From positions 78,732-142,731 of the forward strand of contig JANQJW010000066.1 of NCBI GenBank assembly GCA_028281445.1: a DNA stretch of 64,000 nucleotides. Direction: 5' to 3'. The notes below the pieces were generated by a model. It ran no database searches. It was not told where the DNA came from and worked only from the letters and a program-made list of their open reading frames with translations. This stretch comes from Planctomycetota bacterium (lineage in GTDB: Bacteria > Planctomycetota > PLA2 > JAEUHO01). A program made the translations under genes and the position numbers. Below are positions 34,706-46,187 of this stretch, piece by piece. Positions within the stretch are counted from its first letter, which is position 1, and every line of letters begins with the position of its first letter.

Positions 34706-34820
34706 CAGCCGCTGGGACGACGTTTGGGCTCAACTGGCGGGTGCTTGACCCCCCGGGTAAAACTGTTCGTTGCGCCAACGAATCCGGCGGCTGTCTGCCG
34801 CCTCCGTCTGGGGACCTCGG

Positions 34821-37562
34821 ATGAACTCGCACCTTCGTTCGAGCGGCCGCGCCTTGCCGCTCGTGTTGGGCCTCGTTGCAGTTGCAGCGGTGGTCTTCTT
34901 CTTCGTCGCCGATCCGCTCGGCACCTCGTCCGACTCTTCCGAGGACGCCTCAAGGAACGGCGGGGCGCCCGACCTGCTGACCGACGGCGGCAGCGGCGAG
35001 GCAGGAGCCACGAAGCCGAAGGGTGCCACCGCTACGCTTGGCGGCATCTACGGCGAGGGGGACGCGGGCGCCATCCGCTTGCGCCTCTTGTGGGTCGGCT
35101 CGCGCGAGCCGGTCGCCGGTCAGGAGGTCGAGCTCCTGAGCCGCCGCGGCGTCGAGATCACCAAGACACCGAGCGACGCGGAAGGCCGCGTGCTGTTCCC
35201 GCAGGTGCGGCCCGGCAAGGGCTACGCGCTGCACCTGAAGGGCGAGGGCTTCTCGGAGGTCCTGATCCAGGGGATCAGTGTCCACGCACAGGCCACGAAA
35301 GACCTCGGCGACATCCTCATCGGTGAGGACGTCGTCCTGCGCGGACGCGTCGTCGACTCCATGGGCCGCCCCGTGCCCGGCACAGCGGTCTCCATTCACA
35401 CGATCGAGCGCGGCCTCGCGACGAAGGGCATGTTGATGTTCCTCGCCGAGCAGGCGACGAGCGTGCCCGACGCGCTCAAGGCCGTGTCGAGCGACACCGA
35501 GGGCTACTTCGCGTTCAGCGCGGTCGATGACGGTACGTACTCCCTCGTCGCGCGCCGCGGCGGCTATGCCAGCAAGCACCAGAACGACGTCATCGTCGCC
35601 AGCAAGCGCGGCGCGGGCGTGCTGACCATCGTGCTCGGCTCCGCCGGCCGCGCCACCGGCAAGGTCACGGACTCGGACGGCAAGGGCATCGCGGGCGCCC
35701 AGGTCATCGCGCTGCGCGACGTCGGTCGCCGCATGACCTCCAACATGCTCCAGCGTGAGATCACCGTCACCGAAGACGATGGCTCATTCGTCATCGACAC
35801 GCTTACCGCCGGCCAGCGCTATCGCTTCGGCGTGCTCGCGAAGGGCTATGCGCCGGTCTACGAGGTCAGCGGCGCCCAGCTGCCCGATCAGGGCGATCTC
35901 GAGAAGAACTTCACCCTCGTCAAGGGCGGCGACCTCAAGGGCGTCGTCACGGACGAGGCGACGGGCAAGCCCGTCGAAGGCGCCCGCGTCGCGATCTACG
36001 TCGGCTCCATGGGCTGGGGCGGCCGGCGCGACCCGAACGCCAAGGCCACGGCCGATACACGCATCTCCGACGAGAAGGGCGAGTTCATGTTCGAGGCGAT
36101 GACGCCGGGCCCGGTGTCGTCCGCCATCGTCAAGGCGCCCGGCTACGTCAACGCCACGTTCTCGATGTGGCCGCCCCCCGGCAACCAGTGGCCGGAGATC
36201 AAGGAGGGCGAGTGCCAGGATGTGAAGGTCACGCTCAAGCGCGGCGGGAGCATCAAGGGCATCATCACCACGTCCGAGAACAACAAGCCCGTGCAGGGCG
36301 CCGAAGTTACGATCATGCAGACCGGCTGGGGCGCGATGGCGTCGATGTTCTACGGCTCGCCGACCTCGATCAGCTCCGAAGAGGGCGGCTTCGAGCTCGT
36401 CGGCGTGCCGCCGGGCAAGTACCGCCTCATGGCTGTTGCCGAGGGCTTCTCGCCCGCAGGCGGGACCGAAGGCGTCGAGATCGAGGTGCCCGAGGCCGGC
36501 GGCACGGTCGAGCGCAACCTGGCGATGATCTCTGCCGGCGCGGTCGCCGGCATCGTCGTCGACCCGAACGGCGACCCGATTCCCGGTGTGCGCATCCGCA
36601 TCAAGGCGGGGCCGCGCAACAACGCGGGGCAGAACGGTGGCGGACGGCGCAGCGGACGTCGCGGCATGGACATGGCACGGCGCATCCTCATGCAGGGACG
36701 CATGCCGGGTGACCTCAGCGACGAGAATGGCAAGTTCCGCCTCGAAGGCATCGGCACCGGCCAGAACTGGATCGTCTACGGCGAGAGCGAGGAGTACGTC
36801 TCGGGCGAGAGCAAGCCGTTCAAGCTCGAAGCGGGCCAGGTCGAGGACCTCAAGCTCCAGATGCTCCCGGGCGGCGCGCTGCGCGGCCGCGTGGTCGACG
36901 AGAACGGGCGCTGGCTGCCGGGCGTCCGCGTACAGGTTGGGCGCCTGACCGAAGAGCTGTCGGGCTCCGGCCGCGTCAGCTCGTGGCGTGCGGACCGCGC
37001 TCTGGATCCGCGCGTGTTCACCACGGACGAAGAGGGGCGCTTCCTCGCGACCAACCTCAAGCCGGGGCGCCAACTCGTGAAGGCCTCGCGCGACAAGTAC
37101 ATCACGTTCTACAAGCGCAGCGTGACGATCAAGCCGGGCGAGACCTACGAGAACTACACGATCGCACTCTCCGCGGGCGAGACGCTCACGGGCACGGTGC
37201 TCGGCTCGGACGGCAAGCCCCTGCAGGGGGCGATGGTCGCCGTTACATCGCAGGCCAATCCCGGTGAGGACGACAGCGGCTCGCTCAACAACGAGGATAC
37301 GTCGGAAGACGTCGAGCCGGCGATGTACGGCCGCACCGACAAGGACGGCAAGTACAAGATCGAGCACATCAAGCCCGGCACGTACAACGTCGTGATCTGG
37401 TTCGCACGCGGGCACAAAGCCTGGTCGCGCGACAACGACGAGGCCGCCATCAAGCGCGAGGTCACGATGCCGGCCACGGACATCGACTTCAAGCTCAACG
37501 AGGCCGACCCGAACGCGAACCCGTGGGGCGGCGGCGGCGGCAACCGGAATCGTGGGCGGTAG
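34821..37562 (+). CDS. Membrane-anchored protein of tandem carboxypeptidase-regulatory-like domains
   Basis: 913 residues from ATG 34821. A single N-terminal hydrophobic anchor (about residues 10-30) is followed by a Ser/Asp/Gly linker and then about seven or eight beta-sandwich modules. Each carries the G(R/K)V.D..G.P..GA.V signature, for example GRVVDSMGRPVPGTAV, GKVTDSDGKGIAGAQV, GIVVDPNGDPIPGVRI and GTVLGSDGKPLQGAMV. These fold like the transthyretin-like domain of carboxypeptidases and usually serve adhesion or scaffolding; no enzyme motif is present. It ends in a Gly/Asn/Arg tail. A paralogue lies downstream on the same strand. Confidence 0.88.
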   Translation: MNSHLRSSGRALPLVLGLVAVAAVVFFFVADPLGTSSDSSEDASRNGGAPDLLTDGGSGEAGATKPKGATATLGGIYGEGDAGAIRLRLLWVGSREPVAGQEVELLSRRGVEITKTPSDAEGRVLFPQVRPGKGYALHLKGEGFSEVLIQGISVHAQATKDLGDILIGEDVVLRGRVVDSMGRPVPGTAVSIHTIERGLATKGMLMFLAEQATSVPDALKAVSSDTEGYFAFSAVDDGTYSLVARRGGYASKHQNDVIVASKRGAGVLTIVLGSAGRATGKVTDSDGKGIAGAQVIALRDVGRRMTSNMLQREITVTEDDGSFVIDTLTAGQRYRFGVLAKGYAPVYEVSGAQLPDQGDLEKNFTLVKGGDLKGVVTDEATGKPVEGARVAIYVGSMGWGGRRDPNAKATADTRISDEKGEFMFEAMTPGPVSSAIVKAPGYVNATFSMWPPPGNQWPEIKEGECQDVKVTLKRGGSIKGIITTSENNKPVQGAEVTIMQTGWGAMASMFYGSPTSISSEEGGFELVGVPPGKYRLMAVAEGFSPAGGTEGVEIEVPEAGGTVERNLAMISAGAVAGIVVDPNGDPIPGVRIRIKAGPRNNAGQNGGGRRSGRRGMDMARRILMQGRMPGDLSDENGKFRLEGIGTGQNWIVYGESEEYVSGESKPFKLEAGQVEDLKLQMLPGGALRGRVVDENGRWLPGVRVQVGRLTEELSGSGRVSSWRADRALDPRVFTTDEEGRFLATNLKPGRQLVKASRDKYITFYKRSVTIKPGETYENYTIALSAGETLTGTVLGSDGKPLQGAMVAVTSQANPGEDDSGSLNNEDTSEDVEPAMYGRTDKDGKYKIEHIKPGTYNVVIWFARGHKAWSRDNDEAAIKREVTMPATDIDFKLNEADPNANPWGGGGGNRNRGR

Positions 37563-37580
37563 CGCCCTCCCTCCACGCGC

Positions 37581-37654
37581 ACGAGTACGAGAACGCGCTC
37601 GCGTACGCGCCGGGCGTGCGGTCGATCGTACGCCCGGCGCGTATTCGTACTCGT
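37581..37654. repeat. Large nested hairpin between the two module proteins
   Basis: ACGAGTACG (37581-37589) pairs with CGTACTCGT (37646-37654). Inside it, TACGCGCCGGGCGT (37604-37617) pairs perfectly with ACGCCCGGCGCGTA (37630-37643). There is no T-run. It probably marks the end of the upstream transcript or acts as an mRNA stabiliser. Confidence 0.65.
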
Positions 37655-37672
37655 CATCGAGCTCGTGCTCGT

Positions 37673-37704
37673 GGCAGAGGCTGCCCTTGCGGGTAGCCTC
37701 TGCC
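37673..37704 (+). promoter_or_regulatory. Hairpin covering the ribosome-binding region of the 37707 gene
   Basis: GGCAGAGGCT (37673-37682) pairs perfectly with AGCCTCTGCC (37695-37704); the ATG begins two bases later. No Shine-Dalgarno sequence is visible in front of this ATG. The only purine-rich stretch, GCAGAGG, is inside the stem. A translation-control role is inferred. Confidence 0.5.
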
Positions 37705-37706
37705 CC

Positions 37707-40283
37707 ATGAGGGGCGGGCGTCGGTCGTACACCATCTGGGCCGGGCTCGCGTTCCTGGTGGGCCTCGCCCTCGTACTGCAGGTCTCGGGCGTCTTCCGCG
37801 GCGAGCTCGAGCCCGGCGATGACGGCCACGACGACGCGCTGGCCGAGCTGGAGTCCCAGCTCTTCGCCGAGATGCGCAAGGAGGCCACGCTCCGCGGCGT
37901 GCCGGGTATCGAGGCGCGCCAGCGCGGGTTCGGTGTGCTCACCGGCACGGTCAAGCTCCACGTGACGGGCGCCGGGCCGAAGCCCATGCCGGGCGTGACG
38001 ATCCACATCCTGGGGCACGCAGGCGAGAGCGACACCGAGAGTCATGCGGAGGCGGTCACGGGCCCCGACGGTGTGTTCACCGTGCCCAAGATCGCCGCGC
38101 AGGTCGGCTACGTGCTGCTGGTCGACGAGCCGCCGTATCGTCGCATCGTCCTGCGCGGTATCAGCGTCCGCCGCGACCAGACGACGAACGTCGGCACGCT
38201 CCTGCTCGGCGCGCCGACGACGTTGACGGGTGAGGTCGTGGATGCCCGCGGGCGGGCGATCGCCGGCGCTCGCGTTCACGTCCTTCGCGGAAGCAAGACG
38301 AGCGGAAACTTCGACCTGCGCAAGGCCGTATTCGAGCTGCAGTCGGCCACGAGCTTCCTCGCCGAGTCGATGGCGTCCGCCGACGGGAAGTTCCTTCTGC
38401 GCGATCTCCCGCCTGGGCGCTACGTGTTGCGCGTCTCCGCGCCCGGGTATGCGACCAGCTTCAAGGACAACGTGCTCGTGACCGCCGACGAGAACAGCAG
38501 CGCGGTCCGGGTCGTCTTGGACGCGGGGGCGGGCTTCTACGGAAGCGTTCTCGACGAGAACGGCCGCGGCATTCCCGACGCGCGTGTCATCGCGCTGGCT
38601 GTGCCTGGCGTGCAGCTCAATCGCTTCGATCGGATCGACGTGCGGACGGACGCCAACGGGGCGTATCGCATGGATACGCTGATCAGCGGCATGAGCTACG
38701 CCGTGGAGGGCTGGGCGCAGGGGTACGCGCCGACGGGCCGGTTCCCGTTGCGGGCATCCGGCGTCACGCGCCAGGACTTCAAGTTGGTGCGAAGTGGCCG
38801 CATCGAAGGGCGCGTAACCGACGAAGACTCCGGCGTAGGCCTGCCCGACGTGCAGGTAACCGTTCTGGCCGGCAAGTTCGTCGGCATGTCGCCCGTGTCC
38901 ACGGTCACGGACGAGGCGGGCGGCTTCGTCCTGCCGCACGTCAATCCCGGCCCGGTGATCGTCTTCTCTGCCAAGGCGGAGGGGTACCAGCCCGGTGACA
39001 AGGCGGATCTCAAGGCCGTGAACGGCTTCAAGGTCGTCGCCGGCGAGACGACGTGGATCGACTGGACCCTTCGTGCGGGCGGCGCCGTGTATGGGCGTGT
39101 GACGACCGACGGCGGGCGGCCCGTGGCCTACGCCAGCATGTCGCTGATCGACCGCAACAAGGGGCGTCAGCGCTGGACGGGCGAGATCACGGCGATGTCC
39201 GATGCCGAGGGCAACTACGAGCTCGTCGGCGTGCGGCCGGGCACCTACGACCTGCACGTCAACGCGGCGGGCTACGCCCCGCTCTCCAGTGAGGAGAGCA
39301 CGAAGGTCGTGATGGGGGGCGAGCTCGGGCGGCTTCCGAAGGACGTGCGCCTCGCGCGCGGTGCCGTGTTCGTCGGAGTGGTCACCGCGCCGGACGACAC
39401 GCCCGTCCGCGGCGCGCGCGTCTGGTTGGAGGGAACGAAGCGTGGCCAGGCCCCCTCGGGCGTTCGCGACCTCGCCGCGGTAAGCGGTGCAGGCGGCCGC
39501 TTCCGCATCCAGGGCGTACCGCCCGGCATGCACGTCGTCGTTGCGGCAGAGCACGATTCATTTGTTGCCGCGCGTTCGTCGGCGCAGCGCCTGTCTGCCG
39601 GCCAGGAGCGCGAGGTCGCTATCAAGCTCGGCAAGGGCGCCACGCTCAGCGGTCGCGCGGTCGACAGCCGCGGCAATGCCATCGCCGATGCTCGCGTCCG
39701 CTGGGGCAACATCGACGGCGTGCGAGAGCGCGACCTGAGGGAGTCCTTCACGGCGGATGGCTACCTCGGCGCGCGCGTCCTGAGCACCGATATCGACGGC
39801 CGTTTCACCATCACGCGTCTTCCCGCCGGCAAGCTGCTCGTGAAGATCGAGCATCCCGACTTCGCGGCGTGGTACCGCAAGGATCTCATGATCGCGCCGG
39901 GCGAGGCGGCGCAGCCGGCGCTGACCGCCGCGATGGAGGCCACGCTCACGGTCAGCGGCCGCGTCCTGGGCGGCGATACGGGCAAGCCGCTTCCGGGCGC
40001 GTTCGTCTATGCGCGCGAACGCGGCCCGCTCGAGGGGCAGGAGCCCGATCCCGGCCGCGTGCAGGCGGTCGTCTCGGTCGAGACCGATGCAACCGGCAGC
40101 TACGTCCTACGCAAGGTGCCGCCCGGGACACACGAGATCGTGGTCTGGTACGCAGAGGGCTACATCGGCGAGGGTCAGAACCACCGCAACCCGAGGGTCC
40201 GCAAGAAGGGTGTCGTCGCGGGCGCCACGGGTGTCGACTTCGAGCTCGAGCCGGTCGTGCCGCCGGAGACCGAAGGGGAGTGA
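37707..40283 (+). CDS. Membrane-anchored protein of tandem carboxypeptidase-regulatory-like domains (paralogue)
   Basis: 858 residues from ATG 37707. An N-terminal anchor (about 10-27) and an acidic linker are followed by about eight modules with the same signature as the upstream paralogue: GEVVDARGRAIAGARV, GSVLDENGRGIPDARV, GRVTDEDSGVGLPDVQV, GRAVDSRGNAIADARV and GRVLGGDTGKPLPGAFV. The module order and the shared penultimate pattern (PPGTHEIVVWYAEG versus KPGTYNVVIWFARG) show the two arose by tandem duplication. The role is probably extracellular or periplasmic adhesion or scaffolding. It ends 19 bases before a repeat element. Confidence 0.87.
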   Translation: MRGGRRSYTIWAGLAFLVGLALVLQVSGVFRGELEPGDDGHDDALAELESQLFAEMRKEATLRGVPGIEARQRGFGVLTGTVKLHVTGAGPKPMPGVTIHILGHAGESDTESHAEAVTGPDGVFTVPKIAAQVGYVLLVDEPPYRRIVLRGISVRRDQTTNVGTLLLGAPTTLTGEVVDARGRAIAGARVHVLRGSKTSGNFDLRKAVFELQSATSFLAESMASADGKFLLRDLPPGRYVLRVSAPGYATSFKDNVLVTADENSSAVRVVLDAGAGFYGSVLDENGRGIPDARVIALAVPGVQLNRFDRIDVRTDANGAYRMDTLISGMSYAVEGWAQGYAPTGRFPLRASGVTRQDFKLVRSGRIEGRVTDEDSGVGLPDVQVTVLAGKFVGMSPVSTVTDEAGGFVLPHVNPGPVIVFSAKAEGYQPGDKADLKAVNGFKVVAGETTWIDWTLRAGGAVYGRVTTDGGRPVAYASMSLIDRNKGRQRWTGEITAMSDAEGNYELVGVRPGTYDLHVNAAGYAPLSSEESTKVVMGGELGRLPKDVRLARGAVFVGVVTAPDDTPVRGARVWLEGTKRGQAPSGVRDLAAVSGAGGRFRIQGVPPGMHVVVAAEHDSFVAARSSAQRLSAGQEREVAIKLGKGATLSGRAVDSRGNAIADARVRWGNIDGVRERDLRESFTADGYLGARVLSTDIDGRFTITRLPAGKLLVKIEHPDFAAWYRKDLMIAPGEAAQPALTAAMEATLTVSGRVLGGDTGKPLPGAFVYARERGPLEGQEPDPGRVQAVVSVETDATGSYVLRKVPPGTHEIVVWYAEGYIGEGQNHRNPRVRKKGVVAGATGVDFELEPVVPPETEGE

Positions 40284-40301
40284 CCGCCGGCAGTCGCCGC
40301 G

Positions 40302-40362
40302 ATGTAGGGGCGACCCAAGTGTAGCGAGTGGTCGGCCCGCGAACCGGAGGGCGCGACCCTAC
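40302..40362. repeat. REP-like element, family A copy 1 (compact)
   Basis: The unit GTAGGGGCGACC, a 14-base loop, then GGTCGGCCCGC runs from 40302 to about 40340. A degenerate inverted unit, readable on the minus strand as GGTAGGGTCGCGCCC, ends at 40362. The inverted unit's GTAG supplies the TAG stop codon of the minus-strand gene ending at 40359. Confidence 0.75.
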
Positions 40363-41855
40363 CGCCCAGTCGCACTCTGCTGCGGCGTTGCGCGTGTCAC
40401 GGTCAGGACCAGCACGATCTGCTCCCGCCCGGATGCGAGGCCATCCAGCGTGACGAAGGCGCCGCCGCCCTCACCTCCGAGCGCGAACGAAGCGCGCGCG
40501 CGCGTCGTACTCCACTCCGGCCGCTCGATCTCGATCGGCGCCGCGTTCTCCGACGGCTTGAACTCGACCACGGGGATCGGCGTGCCTACGTCGGTCCGCG
40601 TGGCCGTGAGGTCGACACGCATCCGCCCGGCTTCGCGCTTGAGATAGACGTTGAGCCCGATGCCGTGGGGAATCGTCTTCGTCATCAGCACCCACGCGCC
40701 GCCTCGGCGCCTGCTGACGTCGCTTGTGTAGCTGATCTCCTTGCCGGAGAAGAACTCCGCGACGCCGCCCGCCGGTACGGAGCCCATGGGCGCCAGCCCG
40801 CCGCTGCGCGCGTCGGGCACGCGCCGCACGGCATGCGCCCACCCGGCCGACTGCTGTGTGGTGCCGACGTGCACTCCGATGCCGCCGTTCGGTGTTACGC
40901 GAGGCAACGCGACGGTGCCCTTGGCAGCGTAGACGTTCGCCCGCGTCCAGGCGTGCTTTGGGAGATGCACGAGCACTGGGTCGACGCGCCAGAAGCTGAG
41001 CGGCTGTGACCCCGGCGGCACGGGCTTCGCCGGAGGCACAGGCGCCGGCGCGCCGTCGTTCTGCTTCGGCTTGTTGTGCTTGTCCGCGTCGTCTTGCTCA
41101 CCCGCCTTGGGTGCGGCCGGTTCGTCCTTCGGGGCCAGCGGCTTGGGCTTCTTCTTCGCGTGCTCCCGCAACGCGTCCAGCTCCTTCGCGCTCTTGCGTA
41201 GCTCGTCGAGGCGCAGCATCAGCGCGTTGTGACCGGGCTGGGTGGCCGTCACGATGTAGGTCCGTCCGAGGTCCTTTACCTCGACGGCGTCTGCGGCTTT
41301 TTGCAGCAGGCCCCGCAGCTCGAGCGCGTTCATGCCGCGGTCGAGCAGGTCACCGAGCTTGTAGATCTGCGGAAGGACGGGGGTCGGCGGCGGTGCGGGC
41401 ACCGCCGCGTCCTCGACCTGCCCTTCTTGCTGGGGCGCCGGTGCAGCCGGGGGCCGCGGACGGGTCGGCGCCGGGTCCCCGCCGTGCTGCAGCTCGTGGC
41501 GCAGCTCCAGGGACAGTCGCCGGATTGCCGGCTCGCCGAGGGCCGCCAGGAGGCGAACAGCCTCCTCGCGTTCCTCCGCCGTGCCGTGAACTGCCTGGTG
41601 CAGCCAGACTTCCAGCAGGCGCTCGCTGCGATTGGCCCAGCCCGAGACCGCGTCGCCCATCGCCTTGACGAACGTGCGCAGGTCGCCGCCCTTCTCGATG
41701 CGTGCGACAAGCCGGGCCTGCGCCTTCGCGCGCACGTCGGCCTTGGGCGACAGCAACCCGCGACCGATCTCGCCGGCCGCGACGGTGTCGTCCGCGAGAG
41801 CGGCCGTTGGAAACACAAGGATCAGGCAGAAGAAGATGGAGATCGTGCGGGGCAT
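40359..41855 (-). CDS. Secreted protein of unknown function
   Basis: 498 residues with a clear signal peptide (MPRTISIFFCLILVFPTAAL, cleavage after ALA). The N-terminal ~130 residues are helical with a HEAT-like look. A Pro/Ala linker, a charged coiled-coil-like stretch (LDELRKSAKELDALREHAKK) and a Lys/Pro linker follow. A C-terminal beta-rich domain of about 200 residues ends FVTLDGLASGREQIVLVLTV. The middle YKLGDLLDRGMNALELRGLL...GRTYIVTATQ segment is reminiscent of a secretin-type short domain, but the identity is not established. The stop codon lies inside a REP-like element. Confidence 0.65.
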   Translation of the reverse strand: MPRTISIFFCLILVFPTAALADDTVAAGEIGRGLLSPKADVRAKAQARLVARIEKGGDLRTFVKAMGDAVSGWANRSERLLEVWLHQAVHGTAEEREEAVRLLAALGEPAIRRLSLELRHELQHGGDPAPTRPRPPAAPAPQQEGQVEDAAVPAPPPTPVLPQIYKLGDLLDRGMNALELRGLLQKAADAVEVKDLGRTYIVTATQPGHNALMLRLDELRKSAKELDALREHAKKKPKPLAPKDEPAAPKAGEQDDADKHNKPKQNDGAPAPVPPAKPVPPGSQPLSFWRVDPVLVHLPKHAWTRANVYAAKGTVALPRVTPNGGIGVHVGTTQQSAGWAHAVRRVPDARSGGLAPMGSVPAGGVAEFFSGKEISYTSDVSRRRGGAWVLMTKTIPHGIGLNVYLKREAGRMRVDLTATRTDVGTPIPVVEFKPSENAAPIEIERPEWSTTRARASFALGGEGGGAFVTLDGLASGREQIVLVLTVTRATPQQSATGR

Positions 41856-42069
41856 GGCATCGGGACCGTAGCCGAATTATCGCCTCGGCGTGGGTGCTCC
41901 TCTCTCAAACCTATGCAAAAGAGGCGTTCGTGTCTTTGCAGCAACGAACGACGATGCCTGGGCTCCTGGGCCGGAGGCACCGCAACGAGGCGAGGCCGTG
42001 GCGTGGTAGTAGAGCCACGCGAGGCCGAGGTCCGAGGCAGCGCTGCCCCGGATCCAGGAGTCCAGGGGC
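41856..42069. other. Gap upstream of the 40359 gene
   Basis: 214 bases between two minus-strand genes. It contains a hairpin GCGTGG...CCACGC around 42000-42020, probably terminator-like for the gene ending upstream on the minus strand direction, and no recognisable promoter boxes. Confidence 0.35.
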
Positions 42070-43938
42070 TCATTTCCCTTTCTTGGTCGCCTTCAACCAG
42101 GCCTTGGTGAACTCTTCCCAGTCGATGCCCTTGAACGCCACGTTGACGGCCTTCTCGAGCGCCGCGGCACTGCCGCCGCGGAAGCGGGTCATTGCGGCCG
42201 CGAAGTTCCCACCGCCGCCTTCGCCCTCCTCTTCTTCTTCCTCTTCTTCTTCCTCTTCTTCTTCTTCCTCGTCGTCGCGGTCAGCGGGATCTTCTTCGAC
42301 GGGCTCTTCTTCTTCCTCTTCCTCGTCGGCGGGTTCGTCGTCAGGCGCCTCCTCGCCGCCTTCGTCTCCGTCTTCCCCGTCCTCGCCGTCCTTGGGCTTG
42401 TCCTTCTTCTCCTTGTTCACCTCGGCCTTGAGGGTGTTGAAGTAGAGGTCGAGGATGTGGCCCCATTTCTCGTTGTACTTCTTGTTCTTGGGGACGATCT
42501 CGCGCAGGAAGTAGATGAGGCTCCAGCCCTGGGCGTAGCAGACGCCGGGGTAGGAGTAGTACTCGCGCTGCGAGAACCGCACGAGGTGCTTCAGCGGCGT
42601 GTAGCCGCTGTTGCCCCACTGGCGTGTTACCTTGCCCGTGTCCTCGTCGACGTTCTCTTCCATCGAGCGCTCGCCCTTGACGATCGCGTTCTTGATGGTG
42701 CCGACGCGCCAGTTGAACGGCTTGATCCGGAACTTGCCGCCCTTGTACTTCGCGCCCGCGTAGTAGTCACCGTGGCCCTCGTTGAACCAAGAGTGCGGGG
42801 CCACGCGGCCTACGCTGTAGTGGATGTACTGGTGGAACGCCTCGTGGTAGAGCACCGCCAGCGTGTCGTCGTCGGGCTTCTTGCTTGCGCTGGCGTCGTA
42901 GAAGACGAGCTCTTCGTCCATCGGAGACCAGTAGCCGGCTGACCCGCCTGGGCCGCCGTACGTGTGGTACTCCTTGCGGTCTGCGCAGACGCGCACGATG
43001 CAGACGTCCTTGATCTCCTTGGCCGGTGGGAACTGCTTCTCGTAGATCTGCGCGCGGATCGCCTCGATGCGCTTGGCGATCACCTTCGCGAGGTAGTGGT
43101 TGCGGCCGTTCTTCGTGTTGTAGATGACGATGTAGTTCTTCTTGGGGCTGACGATGACGTCCCAGCCCTTGACCATCGAGCGCTCGATCTCCGAACGCTT
43201 CTTGGCGGTGATGTTCACACCCTCGAGATCGTCGATGCGCTCTACGTCCTTGGCCTTGGCGTCGAAGTACTTGAAGGACTTGGCGATCGACTTGAACTTG
43301 GGTGCGTACTGCTTGGCCAGCGGCTTGCCGCAGCGCGCGTAGATGCCGTATGCCCAGTCGCCCTTGACGTACTCGGCGAGCGTGATGTGCATCAAGTCGC
43401 CCCAGACCATCTTCACTTCGAACTGCCAGATCTTGCCCTCGAGCTTCGGCTTGTCCTTGGACTTGATCTTCTTGAACTCCTTCTTGGCGCGCTTGATCTG
43501 TGCGCGGCCCGCCGAGTCCACGTAGAGGTTGGCAAGCGTGGCGTCCCAGATGTTCGTGGGGTTGTCCGCGCTCATGAAGCGCGCGAGCTCCTTCTTGAGC
43601 TCTTCCGGGATGTCGCCGGTGATGACGGGGCCGCCCTTGCCTTTGATGTTGTATTTGACGACCTGGACCTCGGCGTCGTACGTGTTGCGATTCGAGCCCT
43701 TGCTCTTTGGGTCGCGGAACTTGCAGACCGTGACCTTCTCGTCGGTCTTCAGCGGGACCTGCTTGTAGTCCCGGAACATCTTCAACGAGAACTTGTGGAC
43801 GCGATCGCGGTGCGTCCAGCTGAGCGGCGGGGCGCCGGCCTCGGCTTCACGGATCTCGGCAAGGCCGCCGATCACCATCGGGATCGCCAACAGGGCAGCC
43901 ATCCCCAGGCGGAAGGCCCACGGGGTTCGATTCGACAT
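42070..43938 (-). CDS. Secreted gluzincin-like (DUF1570-type) protein with poly-Glu tract
   Basis: 622 residues; ATG 43938 starts a signal peptide (WAFRLGMAALLAIPMVIGGL). The C-terminal half has YHEAFHQYIHY, an HExxH zinc motif, followed about 20 residues later by WFNEGHGDYYAG, where Glu would be the third ligand. This is the gluzincin pattern seen in planctomycete DUF1570 proteins. Residues ~530-595 form a low-complexity acidic tract almost entirely of Glu and Asp, then a Gly-rich linker and a short helical tail. Likely an exported peptidase or inactive relative; substrate unknown. Confidence 0.75.
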   Translation of the reverse strand: MSNRTPWAFRLGMAALLAIPMVIGGLAEIREAEAGAPPLSWTHRDRVHKFSLKMFRDYKQVPLKTDEKVTVCKFRDPKSKGSNRNTYDAEVQVVKYNIKGKGGPVITGDIPEELKKELARFMSADNPTNIWDATLANLYVDSAGRAQIKRAKKEFKKIKSKDKPKLEGKIWQFEVKMVWGDLMHITLAEYVKGDWAYGIYARCGKPLAKQYAPKFKSIAKSFKYFDAKAKDVERIDDLEGVNITAKKRSEIERSMVKGWDVIVSPKKNYIVIYNTKNGRNHYLAKVIAKRIEAIRAQIYEKQFPPAKEIKDVCIVRVCADRKEYHTYGGPGGSAGYWSPMDEELVFYDASASKKPDDDTLAVLYHEAFHQYIHYSVGRVAPHSWFNEGHGDYYAGAKYKGGKFRIKPFNWRVGTIKNAIVKGERSMEENVDEDTGKVTRQWGNSGYTPLKHLVRFSQREYYSYPGVCYAQGWSLIYFLREIVPKNKKYNEKWGHILDLYFNTLKAEVNKEKKDKPKDGEDGEDGDEGGEEAPDDEPADEEEEEEEPVEEDPADRDDEEEEEEEEEEEEEEEGEGGGGNFAAAMTRFRGGSAAALEKAVNVAFKGIDWEEFTKAWLKATKKGK

Positions 43939-44106
43939 TGTCACGCTCTCTCCGGTGTCCGAGAGCGGTAGCTCCGCTCCCAACACGCCCATCGACTTCG
44001 TCCTCTACCGTACTGTACGGCTTCGGCAGCCTTGTAACGGCGGTCTATGGAGCTTTGACGTCGTTCTTACATACCGGTTCCCCGGCAGGGCGCAGCGAAG
44101 CGGGCT

Positions 44107-46173
<2,067 letters not shown>

Positions 46174-46187
46174 TCAGCCGCTTATCC

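Noticed and set aside
35784..39554. 1256-residue open frame on the minus strand
   Set aside because: It lies antisense to two proteins with clear domain repeats and signal anchors. The long frame is a side effect of high GC and biased third positions.
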